Notes: generated by a model not told the origin, from the sequence alone. A stretch of 64,000 nt of DNA from Macrothele yani (GCA_039090855.1 CM077011.1:15811001-15875000), one strand, 5' to 3'. Counted from the first letter of the stretch, positions 43,517 through 55,372 are shown. A program made the numbers and translations.

Positions 43517-43588
43517 TTCTGGGTGGTGTAGTGGTTAGCATACCCGGGCGCTATCTGGGAGACGCGGGTTCGAGTCCCGCTCCAGGAC
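43517..43588 (+). tRNA. tRNA-like sequence, probable pseudogene
   Basis: A 72-nt cloverleaf: acceptor TTCTGGG/TCCAGGA (two wobble pairs), D-arm GTGT/GCAT, anticodon arm CCCGG/CTGGG with loop GCGCTAT (nominal anticodon GCT), T-arm GCGGG/CCCGC with loop TTCGAGT. Base 33 is C, not the universal T, the variable loop is short, and a GCT (serine) tRNA should have a long variable arm. It abuts a broken hAT gene. I favour a tRNA-derived repeat head over a functional gene. Confidence 0.45.
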
Positions 43589-43689
43589 GATGAAAATTTT
43601 CAAGTTTTCGGATATTATCTGACTTACTATCCTTGTCACATTTAAGCCAAAAATCGGATTGTCATCTTCAAAATTTGTATCTTTAACAA

Positions 43690-43937
43690 CACTAAAAAAA
43701 AAAAAAACGCATATAGCGTATTAAATCCGTTTATTTTTGCGGCGTAGTATGTTCAAAGATTCGCCAAGCTTTCGCACTTCATTGGGAGGCTTTTTCAAGG
43801 CAAAGGCAGACATGCATTTTTGAGTCTACCATTGCCTTGAAAAAGCCTCCCAATGGAGTGTGAAAGCTTGGCGAATCTTTGAACTTACTACGCCGCAAAA
43901 ATAAACGGATTTAATACGTTATATGCTTTTTTTGAGT
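43690..43937. mobile_element. Palindromic MITE
   Basis: Arms of about 100 bp (43700-43798; inverse 43838-43935), for example CGCCAAGCTTTCGCACTTC and TTTTGCGGCGTAGTA with their inverses, around a 40-bp loop (GGCAGACATGCATTTTTGAG). A-run and T-run at the outer ends. No coding capacity. Confidence 0.88.
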
Positions 43938-44753
43938 ATTCACAGTGTGGTGTATTTATAATTACATTATCTTTAAGAAATTGTTCATTTTCACTGTTTC
44001 AATCTGAACACAGTCTTGATTTCATCCTGTCAACCGTGCTTTGAATAGACTGGTTTGGTTAATAGGTGCAATTTTGTTGTTAGGAAATCAATGGGATATT
44101 TTTAAATAATAATTCGTCGTCCGCTGCTAATGCTAATTGAGTTTTTCCTCCAGGATTTTCTCCGAAGCTCTCAATAATTCTTATGGTTCTTTTTATTTTT
44201 TATTAGATGTTCAGCTCTTGGCAGCGATGTTGTTCGAGATGGAAGTTCTGTTGATTATATGGACATTGAAGGTATACACTATTCTGTCAAAAAAAAAAAA
44301 AAAAAAAAAAAAAAGCAGAGGACCGCCGTATAACTCCACTACAGCCCTGCCTATATGTCATTCCCCCAGAAACGTTTTGACTTCTGAACCTTCTCATCCC
44401 CATAAAAATAAAAAAAATAAAGAGCCACCACACGAGAGGAAGTCTCCTTTCTGCTGAGTGTGTTAGACAGTTAACAATACCTTAGGGCGATGGAATCGTT
44501 TCGTGACTTTTCGGTAATTTTTAATTTTAATGTGACAAAGTAACATAGAAGAATGCCTCTACGTTCTGTGGGAAAGAAACGTTTACTGTTCTCTTAGAGC
44601 GCGGTAAGCTGTCCTCTGTCATTGTGTTGTGGTCGAAAGTGCAAGAAATTGATAATTAATTTACGGACACCGATAGGACAAAACTGTAACGCGTAGGTTA
44701 AAGATAGAGTGTCTTTATTTTAAATTCTAGACTCAGAACTGAGTATGTGTACG
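43938..44753. other. Unassigned stretch
   Basis: A 24-base A-run at 44290-44313; otherwise no recognisable feature. The frame at 44137-44457 is not a known protein. Confidence 0.35.
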
Positions 44754-45354
44754 CAGGGGTGGATTTACAGGGAAACCTACGAAACCAGGCGCGGGGCTCC
44801 GCGATACTGGAGGGCCCCGGAAATGACGAGACGATATTCGTTTTCTTTTTAGATCTTGCTTCTCAAATAGAAAAAAGAAGCATAAAGTGCGATACGAGTT
44901 TGCTGCTTTCGGTTTTAGAATCGTGTTTTGGCTCGAACTCTAAGAATTTCATCACTCCGTATTTTTTTCGAGCTTAAATTCGGGTTGACTAACATTTATT
45001 TTTGACAGTAATATTACACAATTACAACTCACCTCAGAGATTAGGGTATTATTTCTGGCAGATTTATTAGAGTCTTTCATTTAGGTTATCTTCAGCATTC
45101 AGTCCATTTTATGATACAATCACATTACTGTTTACCATACAAGTAAAATGTCAAAATGGCATTGGAAAATCTGGTTTTATGAGACACGCTAATCGATTTC
45201 ATCCATGTTCAGGAACTGGAGGAGGGGGGTGCAATCTCTGTCGATATGCGGCAGCACATCTCACCAGAGTTGGAAACGCGTCAAATATTTGGGACCCGTA
45301 CCTGACCATGACGTAACATAATTGGACCCGACCAGGTCAAATCTATTTTGAACT

Positions 45355-45357
<3 letters not shown>

Positions 45358-45388
<31 letters not shown>
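45358..45388. repeat. (CA)n microsatellite
   Basis: About 15 CA units near the left end of h3. Confidence 0.95.
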
Positions 45389-45389
<1 letters not shown>

Positions 45390-45682
45390 AGCGTTCAAAA
45401 AGTCTCTTCGCAGTCTTAGGTTATATGGAAATCAAACAAGGGTATTACAGGAATGTATAATTTACTCACTTACTTAGAAGAAGTATTGAAGCTGTCGCAC
45501 TTCATTTGCAAAACATGTTTTCAAACCCATCTGCGATAATGAAAAAGTCCCTCCGCAGTGATGTTTTAAGGCTGTTTGTTCCACTTAATTTTGATGGTGC
45601 TACAATCAAAATTTTTGAATTAAGTAACTTTTTGTACATTTAATTTAAGTTTTAGCTGTTTTCTTGATAACATATCAAGGTT

Positions 45683-45907
45683 TCTTTTTTTTTTTTTTTT
45701 TTTTTTTTGGAATTTTAACGACCACCGTGAGCAACTCAATGGGCTATAAGCAGTAGCCCGTCCCTAATTTAGGGTCACTGGTTCCAGGGAAGGGAAAGAG
45801 CCAATGCCGTAAGACAAACACAACATCCATGCCTAACCGGGATTCGAACCCGGAACCCTTTCGGATGAATGATCAGAGGCCATCGCCTTAGACCACTGCC
45901 GGCCCCA
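45683..45907 (-). mobile_element. SINE1 copy g
   Basis: Minus-strand SINE1 with a long T-run (45684-45708) and B-box GGTTCGAATCC. The head is cut or altered at CACTGCCGGCCCC. Possible short target duplication AAGGTTT. Confidence 0.92.
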
Positions 45908-46747
45908 GTGGTTTAAAAGGTTTAGAATATGTTTCGCAGCAACTCCAATTCTCACAAGTTTATGACGACGAGCTGAGAGTTTCCAAAATGTGAATGTTGT
46001 TTTCATCATTGCCCTTTAGAAGGAAGGTTACTTTTCCTTCTGAGGACACTCTTCCTTCACTTAGGCGTAGCGTCGGGGGGGGGGGGGGGGGGCACGTTAC
46101 TCCAAACTTAAAAAAGTCGAAAAAATAATAACTGGTCGCTCGCCTTTTAAATGTTATACAGTGTGACTTTGAAAGACATATTTTTTTCATCCTCATCAGG
46201 GTGAATCAACGGAAACCTCGCACGCTTCGTACTTTTGTATGTATTAGGCAAATAAAAAATCTATGTTATGGCGCAATTGGCAATTGAACAGCAGTATTTT
46301 CGGAGAAACTATTTCCAAGAATCCCGCCTCTCTAAGAAAAAATAATTTCACTTATTTGTGCCCTCCCCCCCCCCGCAAAAAAATTGGGGTCACAATACGT
46401 CTATGTTCCTTCATATTGGATGACAAAACATTTTTCAGTCCGCGGGCAACAGTATCTAGCACAAATTTCAACAGTGCGCATTTATCTTTGGAACTTTTTT
46501 TTGTTTTTGCTTTTCAAAAATAAAACAGAAATAACACCGGGTCGGTATCGGGGTCAGGAACACCTTGACTCGACCCGTTGGACCCGCTAAAAATTGTCAA
46601 CCCGTTGACCCGTTTGTTTCCGTCTCTGGATCTCACACCGCATTTAACATAAATGTCAGTGCTATGTGCTTAAGCGACGACCCTTATAAACCTTCGACTC
46701 GTTTACCTTGACAAAGGCTTTCCCACTTATAACTTTCCCCTTTCTTC

Positions 46748-47055
46748 CGGGCCGCTGGGTGGCCTAGTGGTCAATGTTCGTCACTGCCACGAAGACCTCA
46801 GGTTCGATCCCAGGCAGGTACGGACGCTCGAACCACTAAATATCCGCCGTGCGTCAGATGGGCACGTTAAGCCGTCGGCCCCCGGGTATCCCCCCCCCCC
46901 CGGTAATAATTAGCGGCGTCTTTCTCCCCCTTTCTACCTCGCTTCCGTGTCACTTTCCATAGGACACTCTAGCCCAAATCTTCTAGCTTCCTATTTCTAA
47001 AGGTTGTTTAAGACCTGGGGTCAGACACTCCTTCCTAAAATCCTCTACATATGAT
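46748..47055 (+). mobile_element. SINE2 copy a
   Basis: tRNA-like head (GGTGGCCTAGTGGTCAA, B-box GGTTCGATCC), core AATATCCGCCGTGCGTCAGA and GGGCACGTTAAGCC, C-run, then CCTATTTCTAAAGGTTG and AATCCTCTACATATGATC. Same family as the minus copies at 58190-58485 and 61078-61384. Confidence 0.9.
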
Positions 47056-47539
47056 CGGATCTGATTCCTTTTTTCTTCTCCATTTCCACATCAGGGTGAC
47101 AAAAAACTTCTCAACATTAAATTTCGACTTGATCGATGTAACAGATGTTAAGTTACTGCGGAAACCATACACCTATACCACCGTGGACATAGTTTTGTAG
47201 AAATCCCGAAGTCAAACTTTTTTGCGATTACAATACTTTCTCATATATTAATGTCAAAGATTAAACATGGATGAAGGTAGAATATACATGACAACAACAA
47301 AAAAAAGTTATTTTTCAGGGATGGTGGGCAAAGGGAGGTGGGGGTGGTCCTAAAACTAATTATGTGCGTAGGGCTCTATGGTAACTCTAAATCCGCCGCT
47401 GTGTCTACATTGATAAAAAGAATTAAACGTTGACAACATCAGGAGAATTCTTAAAACTAGTTGATGTTCGAATAAAATAATCATATTCATTTTCTTTTAA
47501 TTAAATTATCTAGAAACGTTTGTATAGTAAGTAATATTC

Positions 47540-48290
47540 TGACTGATCTTACAACTAAAGCATTGATCTCATTGTATTACACATTATTTGAAACTCATAT
47601 CAATTATTGCATACTACCTTGGAGACAAACGACACAATACAATATTAATAAATTACAATTTTTACAAAATAAATGTATTAGACTAATTGATCTTAAATCC
47701 AGCCTAATACTCGACCTTTAATAAATTTTAGAACAAAAGTATATCCTAATAAATATAATGTACCAACTATTACTCAGCTGTACTATTTTAATCTTGGTAA
47801 AATTATGTTCAAACGAATTAAATATAATTTATATTCAGATCTTATATTATTTAATACATATGAACATTCTTATGAAACAAGGAATAAATTACATTAAACG
47901 TTAAGTTTGATTCCACCGTCTGAACACGATCATTACTGAAAAACTTTCAAGTTAAAACTTTAATACATTAAAAAACATGTGCGAGATTCTTCGAAAGATC
48001 TCGCACATGTTTTTTCAATGTGTTAAAGTTTTAATTTGAAATAATTTTTAGTAATCGTTTTTTAGTAATGATCGTGTTCAGACGGTGGAATCAAACTTAA
48101 CATTTAATGTTCTAAAGCACGTTGAAAAATGTATTGTGTAAATAAATTACAATTAAAACCTATTTTTCCAAAAACGGAATCAACTTACCTTAAATTACAG
48201 TGGTCCTCAATACTAGAATTCTTTACCCAGTGACCTGACTAATTTGAATAATTTTAATTTATTTAAAAAAAAGTCAAATTTTTTCTTCTT
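47540..48290 (+). pseudogene. LINE (CR1/Jockey-type) RT C-terminal fragment
   Basis: With a few frame breaks: LTTKALISLYYTLFETHINY, CILPWRQTTQYNINKLQFLQ, NKCIRLIDLKS, TITQLYYFNLGKIMFKRIKY, EHSYETRNKLH. After the palindromic MITE come LKPIFPKTESTYLKLQWSSI and NLFKKKVKFFLL. This is the usual thumb-to-C-terminus order of CR1/Jockey-group LINEs. The frames are too short and broken to be obvious. Confidence 0.75.
47891..48110. mobile_element. Palindromic MITE in the LINE fragment
   Basis: 220-bp inverted repeat with outer ends ACATTAAACGTTAAGTTTGA and the near-inverse, centre TCTTCGAAAGA at about 47993. It splits the LINE tail between NKLH and LKPIF text. Confidence 0.9.
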
Positions 48291-48725
48291 CATTAACACA
48301 AAAATAAAACAAAAAAATAGGTAAAACTTATTCTGATTGTCTGACTTGACGTGTCTATGTGTTGTTTCATTTGATTTTCTTTTTCGGGGAGTAGAGGGCT
48401 ATGTCAGGCCATTTTTGGCCTTTTCCTTGTCTTCCCTGTTGTTTCTGTGCATAATCGACATTTATGAATTGTCAAAAAAAAAAAAAAAAATTCTTCCACT
48501 TTTTTTTCTTTTTAGAATCATGTAAAACAGTGTTTCGCAATCTTTTTTTTGCATTTGTGACCCCCTTTTCCATATCAATTTTATTGCCCCCCCCCCCCTT
48601 TCAAATCCTTTTACCGGGACGCTGCCAAAACGCCACACTTGTTACTTGGGTTAGTTAGCTATTGCTACCTAAACACTGTAATTGCGTATTTGCAGTATAA
48701 TTTTTACATTGCACAACTTCTTTAG

Positions 48726-48890
48726 AACTTCATTATAGCTGTAAAGAAATAATCAACGTCTTTTTTACAACTTCATTATAGCTGTAAAGAAATAATCAAC
48801 GTCTTTTTTACAACTTCATTATAGCTGTAAAGAAATAATCAACGTCTTTTTTACAACTTCATTATAGCTGTAAAGAAATAATCAACGTCG
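48726..48890. repeat. 43-bp tandem repeat, 4 units
   Basis: AACTTCATTATAGCTG starts at 48726, 48769, 48812 and 48855. Units nearly identical, so a young tandem expansion. Confidence 0.97.
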
Positions 48891-48951
48891 TATTACTGTT
48901 TCACACGTTTGTTTTAAGTAGTTGAACACCGCGGAACACTCCTGCATAATA

Positions 48952-50259
48952 CACAGTGCGTCAAAGAATTTTTAAGACTGGCGCTAGATTTCAGCCTACG
49001 GTGGCGCCACCAGTGTAAACGCGAATGCGTTATAAACCGTGACCATCTGCTTGCTTTCTTCCAAAAGTACTGCGCAGTTGTTAAAGTAACTCAAACGAAA
49101 CGGCCGTTCATTAGAGAAGTAATTTTTTTTCATGTTGAATTATTAAGATGGAACAAAGGGATGTTATTAAATTAAACGCCAAACTTGGTAAAAGTGCCTC
49201 GGAAACGTATTAAATGATGAAACAAGTTTACGGTGAGTTTTAATTAGATCAAATGTTTTCCTGTGGCACGATCGTTTTTTGGACGGAAGAGATACGCTAG
49301 AAGATGATAAGCATACCGGAAGACCAAGTTCATCTAGGACACCTGAGATTATTGAAAAAGTACGTGATTTCGTGGCAAACAATCGATGTGCGTCACTAAG
49401 AATGATGGAATAGTCTTTTAACATCAACAAAGAAACGATTCGAACCATCCAGCATATAGATTTGGGCAAAACAAAAGTCTGTGCTAAATTTGTTCCACAC
49501 ACATTAACCAATGAACAAAAATCAAGGAGAAGTGCACATTGCAGAGACATCATTTCAGCCGCTGAAAATGATCCAAACTTCTTAAAATCGATTGTTACAG
49601 GTGATGAAACATGGAGTTTTGAATATGATCCTAAAACACAGCGACAAAGTGCGGAATGGAAGTCAAAAAACTCACCACAAGCCAGAAATACAAGAAAAGT
49701 TCCATCGAAAATCAAAACAATGCTCATTACATTCTTCGATAGTAAGGGTATTATCCACAAAGAATTTGTTCCAAGTGGACAAACAATTACTGGTGAGTTT
49801 TATTTGAATGTTTTGAGGCGTTTGATGGGCAGAATTCGTCGCATTCGTCCAGAATATCGGGATGAAAACAGTTAGTGTTTGTTGCACGATAATGCACCCA
49901 GTCACACCTCACTTCTTGTTCGTAGATTTTTAGCGAAAAATAACGTCTGTGTGTTGAATGATCCACCGTATTCGGCTGATTTAGCACCCTGCGACTTTTC
50001 TTTATTCCCAAAACTTAAAATGACGTTAAAAGGGTGTTATTTTGATAATATTTCGACCATACAAACAGCTTCGACGCGTGCTTTGGAGGCAATTCCGCAA
50101 AGTGAACTGGAAGAGGTATTCGAATCATTATTAAATCGCTGTAACAAGTGTATTGAAGCCGGAGGGACTTATTTTGAATAACAAACCAAAACGAATCGTA
50201 ATTTCTTGTTTCTATTTCATTTTACAGACCCAGTCTTAAAAATTCTGTGCCACACTATG
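48952..50259 (+). mobile_element. mariner-K, full length
   Basis: TIR CACAGTGCGTCAAAGAATTT at 48952 and a diverged inverse ending 50259, both next to TA. 1308 bp. Sister of mariner-J. Confidence 0.94.
49151..50181 (+). pseudogene. mariner-K transposase
   Basis: Starts MEQRDVIKLNAKLGKSASET then a stop; early part shifted. Open blocks: 49462-49875 (GKTKVCAKFVPHTLTNEQKS, VTGDETWSFEYDPKTQRQSA with first Asp, PSGQTITGEFYLNVLRRLMG) and 49879-50181 (LLHDNAPSHTSLLVRRFLAK, YSADLAPCDFSLFPKLK, CIEAGGTYFE). The two blocks are separated only by TAG where mariner-J has TGG (Trp), a single nonsense change. Catalytic D, D, D are all present. Confidence 0.94.
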
Positions 50260-52958
50260 TATACATCTGCGAAGTATACCATCCAACTAAATACTGTAAG
50301 TAATTTGAAAAACTGAAAAATTCTGCAATAACGTGATTAATGGTCAGTCAATCCTCAATAGTGGACAGATATATCAATATTTACTCATGATAAAATGAAT
50401 CTTACATTATGATATATACATTGAATAATACATTATGAAAACAGTAAGCAGGGTACTGACACAGAATATACTACATCCATTCCTAAGGACATGGGAGGAA
50501 GACAAAATCGACGGTTGATGGTTGAGACGGCTAAATGTCACCACAACAAGATGAAGAAGCAATTTGAGCTTAAAGTCACCTCATACGTGCAAAAACAGTA
50601 TGACATAACTAAATGCATTTTTAGGCTATATACTTATTAATATTGTTCGTTAGCTGTCCTGATAAATATTATTCAGCACTTCAAAATTCCAATCAAATTA
50701 TCGGGTAAAACTCAGTCAATCGTCCAATTCTGTTGCAGTAAAAACATAGTCCATGCTTATATATGAAATGGAAAGTTCGTTGCAAACTTATCAAATAACT
50801 CATCGTTTGGTGCTCGATGGAGTAGCTAAATTGTGATGTTTGAAATTTAAAATCTATGAAGAGATAAAATTAAACGTCCACTTGTCACCTAACTATGACA
50901 TGTAGAAGGTGTGGGCAGCTTTCACTAATTACTATTGCCCAAATAATCACAAACCATGGTGATAATGCTGTTCTTTGGATTAATCTGAAGTATATATATA
51001 TGGCCCCCGCAGACTTGAACATCATATAGAGATGCACACTCAGTGTTTGTTGCCAGACGCGTTTCGTCCTCATCATCGAGGACATCTTCAGTAGCACCAG
51101 GTTGTAATACACCTGCACAAACCCCAACGCTGGTTATCGCATTCCTTGAATATATATCTCCCGCCGTCAAATCAAGACCTCTAGTACGCATATCATGTGC
51201 TTCTGTAGAATTGATCTGTTTAAAATATCTGTTCAGATCTATGGTACATATGCACAGATCGTCGTCCGCGTGTTAAACTATGCATCGTTGCAAATTACTG
51301 ATCGTCATCACCGGTCTACCGTATCGTGAATTCTTGCAAGTCCAACCGAGCAACGTCTTGCGAGAGTTGGGGACGCTTAAATTTACTGCCTCCAGGCATG
51401 TCTCGAGATGCCTGTTACAGTTTTTGTTCCGATTTTTGTTGTAAACCTCAAGTTGAATTCTTTGTTTATTAAACAGGTTTCCTTACAAACACGAACGAGT
51501 CCGCTTTCCTTACCGCGTGCATTTATTGCCACCGGGAAGTTATTATTTTACTTTCAAAATGTATTTTATGTTTTTTTTTTCAATAAGTAGCTTTTCCTTC
51601 GATTTCCACTTTTTTCGCGCCCCCCTTTAGATATTTTGCGCCCCCTTAGGGGGCCGCGCCATCACCCCTTATAGCTACAGGCCCGTTCACCGAATACTGA
51701 AAGTTGGGTGACGTAGGGGAGTGTAGTCCGGTCATCCATGGTGAGTGGTCGAGCTTTCTCACGATTAACAGCTAACGGACAAATAATTAAATTGTGTTTG
51801 TGATACACAACGAACTACACAAACATAATTATTTGTACATTGGATTTTCCTGAATACTTCTCGAAAATCAAATTTCAGGAAATTTGTGCCCATAAGTACT
51901 CGTATGTTTCCAGATAAAAATAAATGTTTGTAATCTAATAGTTTTGTTTAATGCTACTAATATACATAATACAGATGTTTTAAACTTTGACAAGGAAACT
52001 TCTTTTAAATAGGGCTCTGGAAGACAAAGATTATAAACTTTATATTTGCTTACCAAAATGAAGTTGTTCAAACGCGTAACTAGATGGTACTGAAATTGAA
52101 AACTTGTTACGTCATTAAAATGTCGTTATTGTACATTTAATAATATAAAAATTGCGTAATTTTCTTAAAATCATAATTTACTTGATGCAATCAGTGGATC
52201 AAGCAGCAATTCACTGTAGACATGTTAAAAGGTGTTTTATTGAGCCTTTGGTAATAATAAAAAAAATCCAGAAAAAAAATTCCGTTTTTCTTCTTGACCC
52301 CTTTTTTTATATATATTAGTGAACATGAATTGCACATAAATTGTTAGTTACTGTCTGATATGAAAATATATTTTCACTAAAGAAATTATTTGGTTACTCA
52401 ATATTTCGTAGCCGTTATGCTCGCAGTGAATAAAAAATCTGATTCCTTAAATTCGTCAACTGACATCTTTTGAAACGACGGTGGTACTTCCTAATGGGCT
52501 CTCAAACTAATCTTTCAACCACAAGAAATGATTTGTTCACAAGTACAAAAATGATTCAGTGAACTATGACGACAGTTTATAATTTCGATTACAGGAATGG
52601 TATATTACTTCCAGTGAAATGACAGCGATGCTTTCATTAAGTTGACGAATCTGTCTTTTTTACACTTTTACGTCGAAATCATTGCTACGCTAGATTTTAC
52701 GCTGTAATTTATTTTTCTTCTGTATTTTAAAAGATTATAAAACAAACGTGTAAACTCTGCAGTTATTTAAAAAAACTGACACAGAGGTCCTTATTTAAAC
52801 GCAGTGAAACTCTAAAGAATGCATGACAATATGGCCGTGCCGCTCCCAGCATCTCCCTCTCCCCGACTACGGACTACCTTAGTGACGTCACAATCCGGTG
52901 CGCGGGCCTGTAAGCTATAAGGGGGTGATGGCCGCGCCCCATGGGTTGAGAATCACTG
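50260..52958. other. Non-coding remainder of h4
   Basis: Apart from the hairpin at 51066 and the subterminal repeat at 51653, no coding or structural feature recognised. AT-rich. Confidence 0.4.
51066..51083 (-). other. Hairpin with hammerhead-like flanks
   Basis: On the minus strand CTGAAGAT is followed by a perfect 6-bp hairpin (GTCCTC, loop GATGAT, GAGGAC) and then GAAACGCGTC. Hammerhead ribozymes have CUGAUGA, stem II and GAAA in this order, and Penelope-like elements are known to carry such ribozymes. The CUGAUGA box is imperfect and I do not find a clear stem III partner, so activity is doubtful. Confidence 0.3.
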
Positions 52959-52966
52959 ATGTAACA

Positions 52967-53664
52967 ACAAAAAGAAATGAAATGGAATTTGGTACGAGCA
53001 TAAGAAAAAGAAAATACAAAAAGAAACTATACAAATGTGAAAACATGTTTCATAAGATCCTGTGGCTTACGAAAACTGTGGGGGTTACGGAACCATTACA
53101 GCCTTTGACCTGTAGGGAAATGTGCCCCCACAGGTTAGGCGCCACTGTCTCAAATCGAATAAGTCAAGAAGAAAAATGGAGTTATACCTGGGAATAAAAT
53201 AAGAAGTGCTAAGGAGTAACTAACTCATATGAAATGCATTATCTGTTTTTTGATGCGATGATCATCTAATAATCATTTCGTGAAAAGCGGACTGGTGTGA
53301 AAACATTTTTTTATCGTTTTTCATGTAGATAATATGTAGCAATAATATTGATGCAAATTAAGCATATGTTGATATGAAGGAAGTTCACATACTACTTTCA
53401 TTAATTTCCGTGACGAAAAATTCGCCCTTTTCCTCGTATAAAATATCTTCGAGGGCCTTCTTTGAAAATCCATTAGATGTAATTATTGAAATTTATAAAA
53501 CCCATATTATTTCTCAGCTTTTTAATAATTCAAATTCTTTAGAACCTACAGATTGTTTGGTGAAACCCAAGTTATTGCCCTTTATTGAGTGCACGTGCCA
53601 ATGAAAATAATTGCCAGGTTTTATGCCAATCCAAATACTTTCACCGGAGTTAAACTTAAGAAAT
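52967..53664. other. Unassigned stretch
   Basis: The plus frames at 52898-53197 and 53374-53604 have no recognisable motif. No repeat found within the window. Confidence 0.35.
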
Positions 53665-53849
53665 GCAACCCAGGTGGCGCAGTGGTCTAAGCGCTGCCTT
53701 ATGATCATTCGTCCGTGAGAGGGTCCGGGTTCGAATCTCGGTGAGGCATGGATGTTGTGTTTGTCTTACGGCACTGGTTCTCTCCCTTCCCTGGAAATTA
53801 GAGACGGGCGACGGCTTAAGGCCCATTAAGTTGCTCCCAAAAAAAAAAA
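53665..53849 (+). mobile_element. SINE1 copy h, internally deleted
   Basis: Head CAGGTGGCGCAGTGGTCTAA, B-box GGTTCGAATC, body lacking the GAACCAGTGACCCTAA segment, A-tail at 53838-53849. Confidence 0.9.
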
Positions 53850-54976
53850 TGTTTATACATTAGAACTTTAAAATGCTTCACTCACGATCACACTCAGCCA
53901 TAAAACACGCAACTGTCTCTTGATAGTGTCTTTAAGCACCCCAGCACTGAGCCGATATGCATTATTTCGACTACATCGTTTGGAGTTTTTAGTGCAGTTT
54001 AATCTTACTGATCCAGCATAAATGATTAGATACTGCAGCTGACTCTTTTCGTTTGTGTTAGATAGGTCTATCGGCAAGCCTGCTGCTTAACCTCAGATAA
54101 GGAGTTTGCGTTAGAGATAACCCATCGGTAAGCTTTTAGCCAATAGTTTTGTCTGTTATCCGATAATAGTTATTCTCAGATTAGCAGAGGTATTCAATCT
54201 CTTTGAAATGAAGATCCAGTTTGATATATATCTCTGAATTCGGAAAAATATTTGGAACTGAATCTTGTTTGCACACGGTAAAAAATAATTCTCAAATTCA
54301 CGAACTATTTTCCGTGGTTCCCTTCATAAAATTATTAATACAGCATGTTCCTGAAACAACCTTTTCCGTGAAATGAATGAAAAAAAAACCCCTCAGCTTC
54401 AAGGATTTTTCGTACGTCAGGAAAATTCTGAATTTGCAGATACCCTTTCCACATTTCCTTTCGTATATTAACGGACAAATTTTGTTCTCACTTTTTCCAT
54501 AGGTATATGGCGGAAAATTTCCAATAATAGGAGCGATTCGCTGGAATATAAAGCTACTTGAGGTTTGATTAACTATTAAATTTCAATCGTCTGTTGGAAG
54601 GCCTGATTTTGAAGTTTCGTAGCGAGATCAGATATTGTAGATAAACACATCAAATGGAATTTTTGTCATTAAGGCTCTCCCTATTCCCCATTTTGAGCAC
54701 AAGCTGTTGTATATTACGTTAGCGTAAGAAACCTGGTGACTAAATTATTGTACAAGTGATTGCATGATGTCTATGTATCAGTCTATGGAACACAAAACCT
54801 AATCCACTATTTCTATCAAGAGTGAATTTTGTATTTAATGGTTTTGTGAAATAATAATGTACGCCAATGAGCCATTTCATTATGGCTACCCCCAGCCTAG
54901 AGAAATGAGCGCGCCTGGAGACCGAACGGTGGCGCAGCGGAAATTCACAGAACAGTATATATATATATATACATAT

Positions 54977-55370
54977 ATGACTCAAAGAGACATACAAAGG
55001 CTGCAGACAACTCAAAGAGGCATGGAGAGGTGCATGCTTGGTAAAACCAGGAGAGATGAGGAGAGGAACTCGTGGATCCGAAAAATGACAAGAGTGGAAG
55101 ACGTCATGATCAGAGTTAAATCCCTGAAATGGCAATGGGCTGGACATACTGCCAGAAGGACAGACCATCGATGGACAGCCGAAATTTTAGATTGGATTCC
55201 AAGGGACAGGAAAAGACCCAGAAGAAGACCACATGGAAGATCGGTGAATGAAATTCGAAAGTATGCGTGAGTGACATGGAGGAGACTGGCAAAAGACAGA
55301 CCGTTGTGGAGGAAACTTGGGGAGACCTTCGTCCAGCAGTGGATTGATAATGGTTGACAATGATGATGAT
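54977..55370 (+). pseudogene. RTE 3'-end fragment
   Basis: 5'-truncated RTE insertion: TQRDIQRLQTTQRGMERCML, TRVEDVMIRVKSLKWQWAGH, TAEILDWIPRDRKRPRRR, then the 3' end and GATGATGAT tail. Very similar to 4780-5165 and without the frameshift seen there. It inserted in a TA-rich site of Tc1-I. Confidence 0.93.
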
Positions 55371-55372
55371 AT

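Larger units (their letters stand above)
45265..46628. mobile_element. hAT-like element h3 (inner)
   Basis: Termini CAGAGTTGGAAACG at 45265 and TTTCCGTCTCTG ending 46628, flanked by CATCTCAC (45257-45264) and GATCTCAC (46629-46636), 7 of 8 identical. Subterminal GACCCG repeats on both sides. No transposase. It carries SINE1 copy g and a G-run at 46074-46092. Confidence 0.75.
44754..47401. mobile_element. hAT-like element h2 (outer)
   Basis: Termini CAGGGGTGGATTTA at 44754 and TAAATCCGCCGCTG ending 47401. Flanks TGTGTACG (44746-44753) and TGTCTACA (47402-47409) are an imperfect 8-bp duplication (6 of 8). It contains h3, SINE1 copy g and a SINE2. No transposase found. Confidence 0.68.
48528..52958. 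mobile_element. hAT-like element h4 with nested mariner
   Basis: Termini CAGTGTTTCGCAATC at 48528 and GGTTGAGAATCACTG ending 52958, the CAGTG-TTC-CAA form common in hAT. Flanks ATGTAAAA (48520-48527) and ATGTAACA (52959-52966), 7 of 8. It contains a 43-bp tandem repeat, mariner-K and long non-coding AT-rich sequence. A second inverse copy of the right subterminal region (GGCCGCGCCATCACCCC) is at 51653-51669, so either two related elements overlap or a smaller one was inserted. No hAT transposase seen. Confidence 0.68.

Noticed and set aside
46074..46092. G-quadruplex regulatory site
   Set aside because: A plain homopolymer G-run inside a decayed hAT-like element; length is also unreliable in assemblies.
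53374..53604. Small conserved protein
   Set aside because: No motif, no neighbour support, and typical of chance AT-rich open frames.
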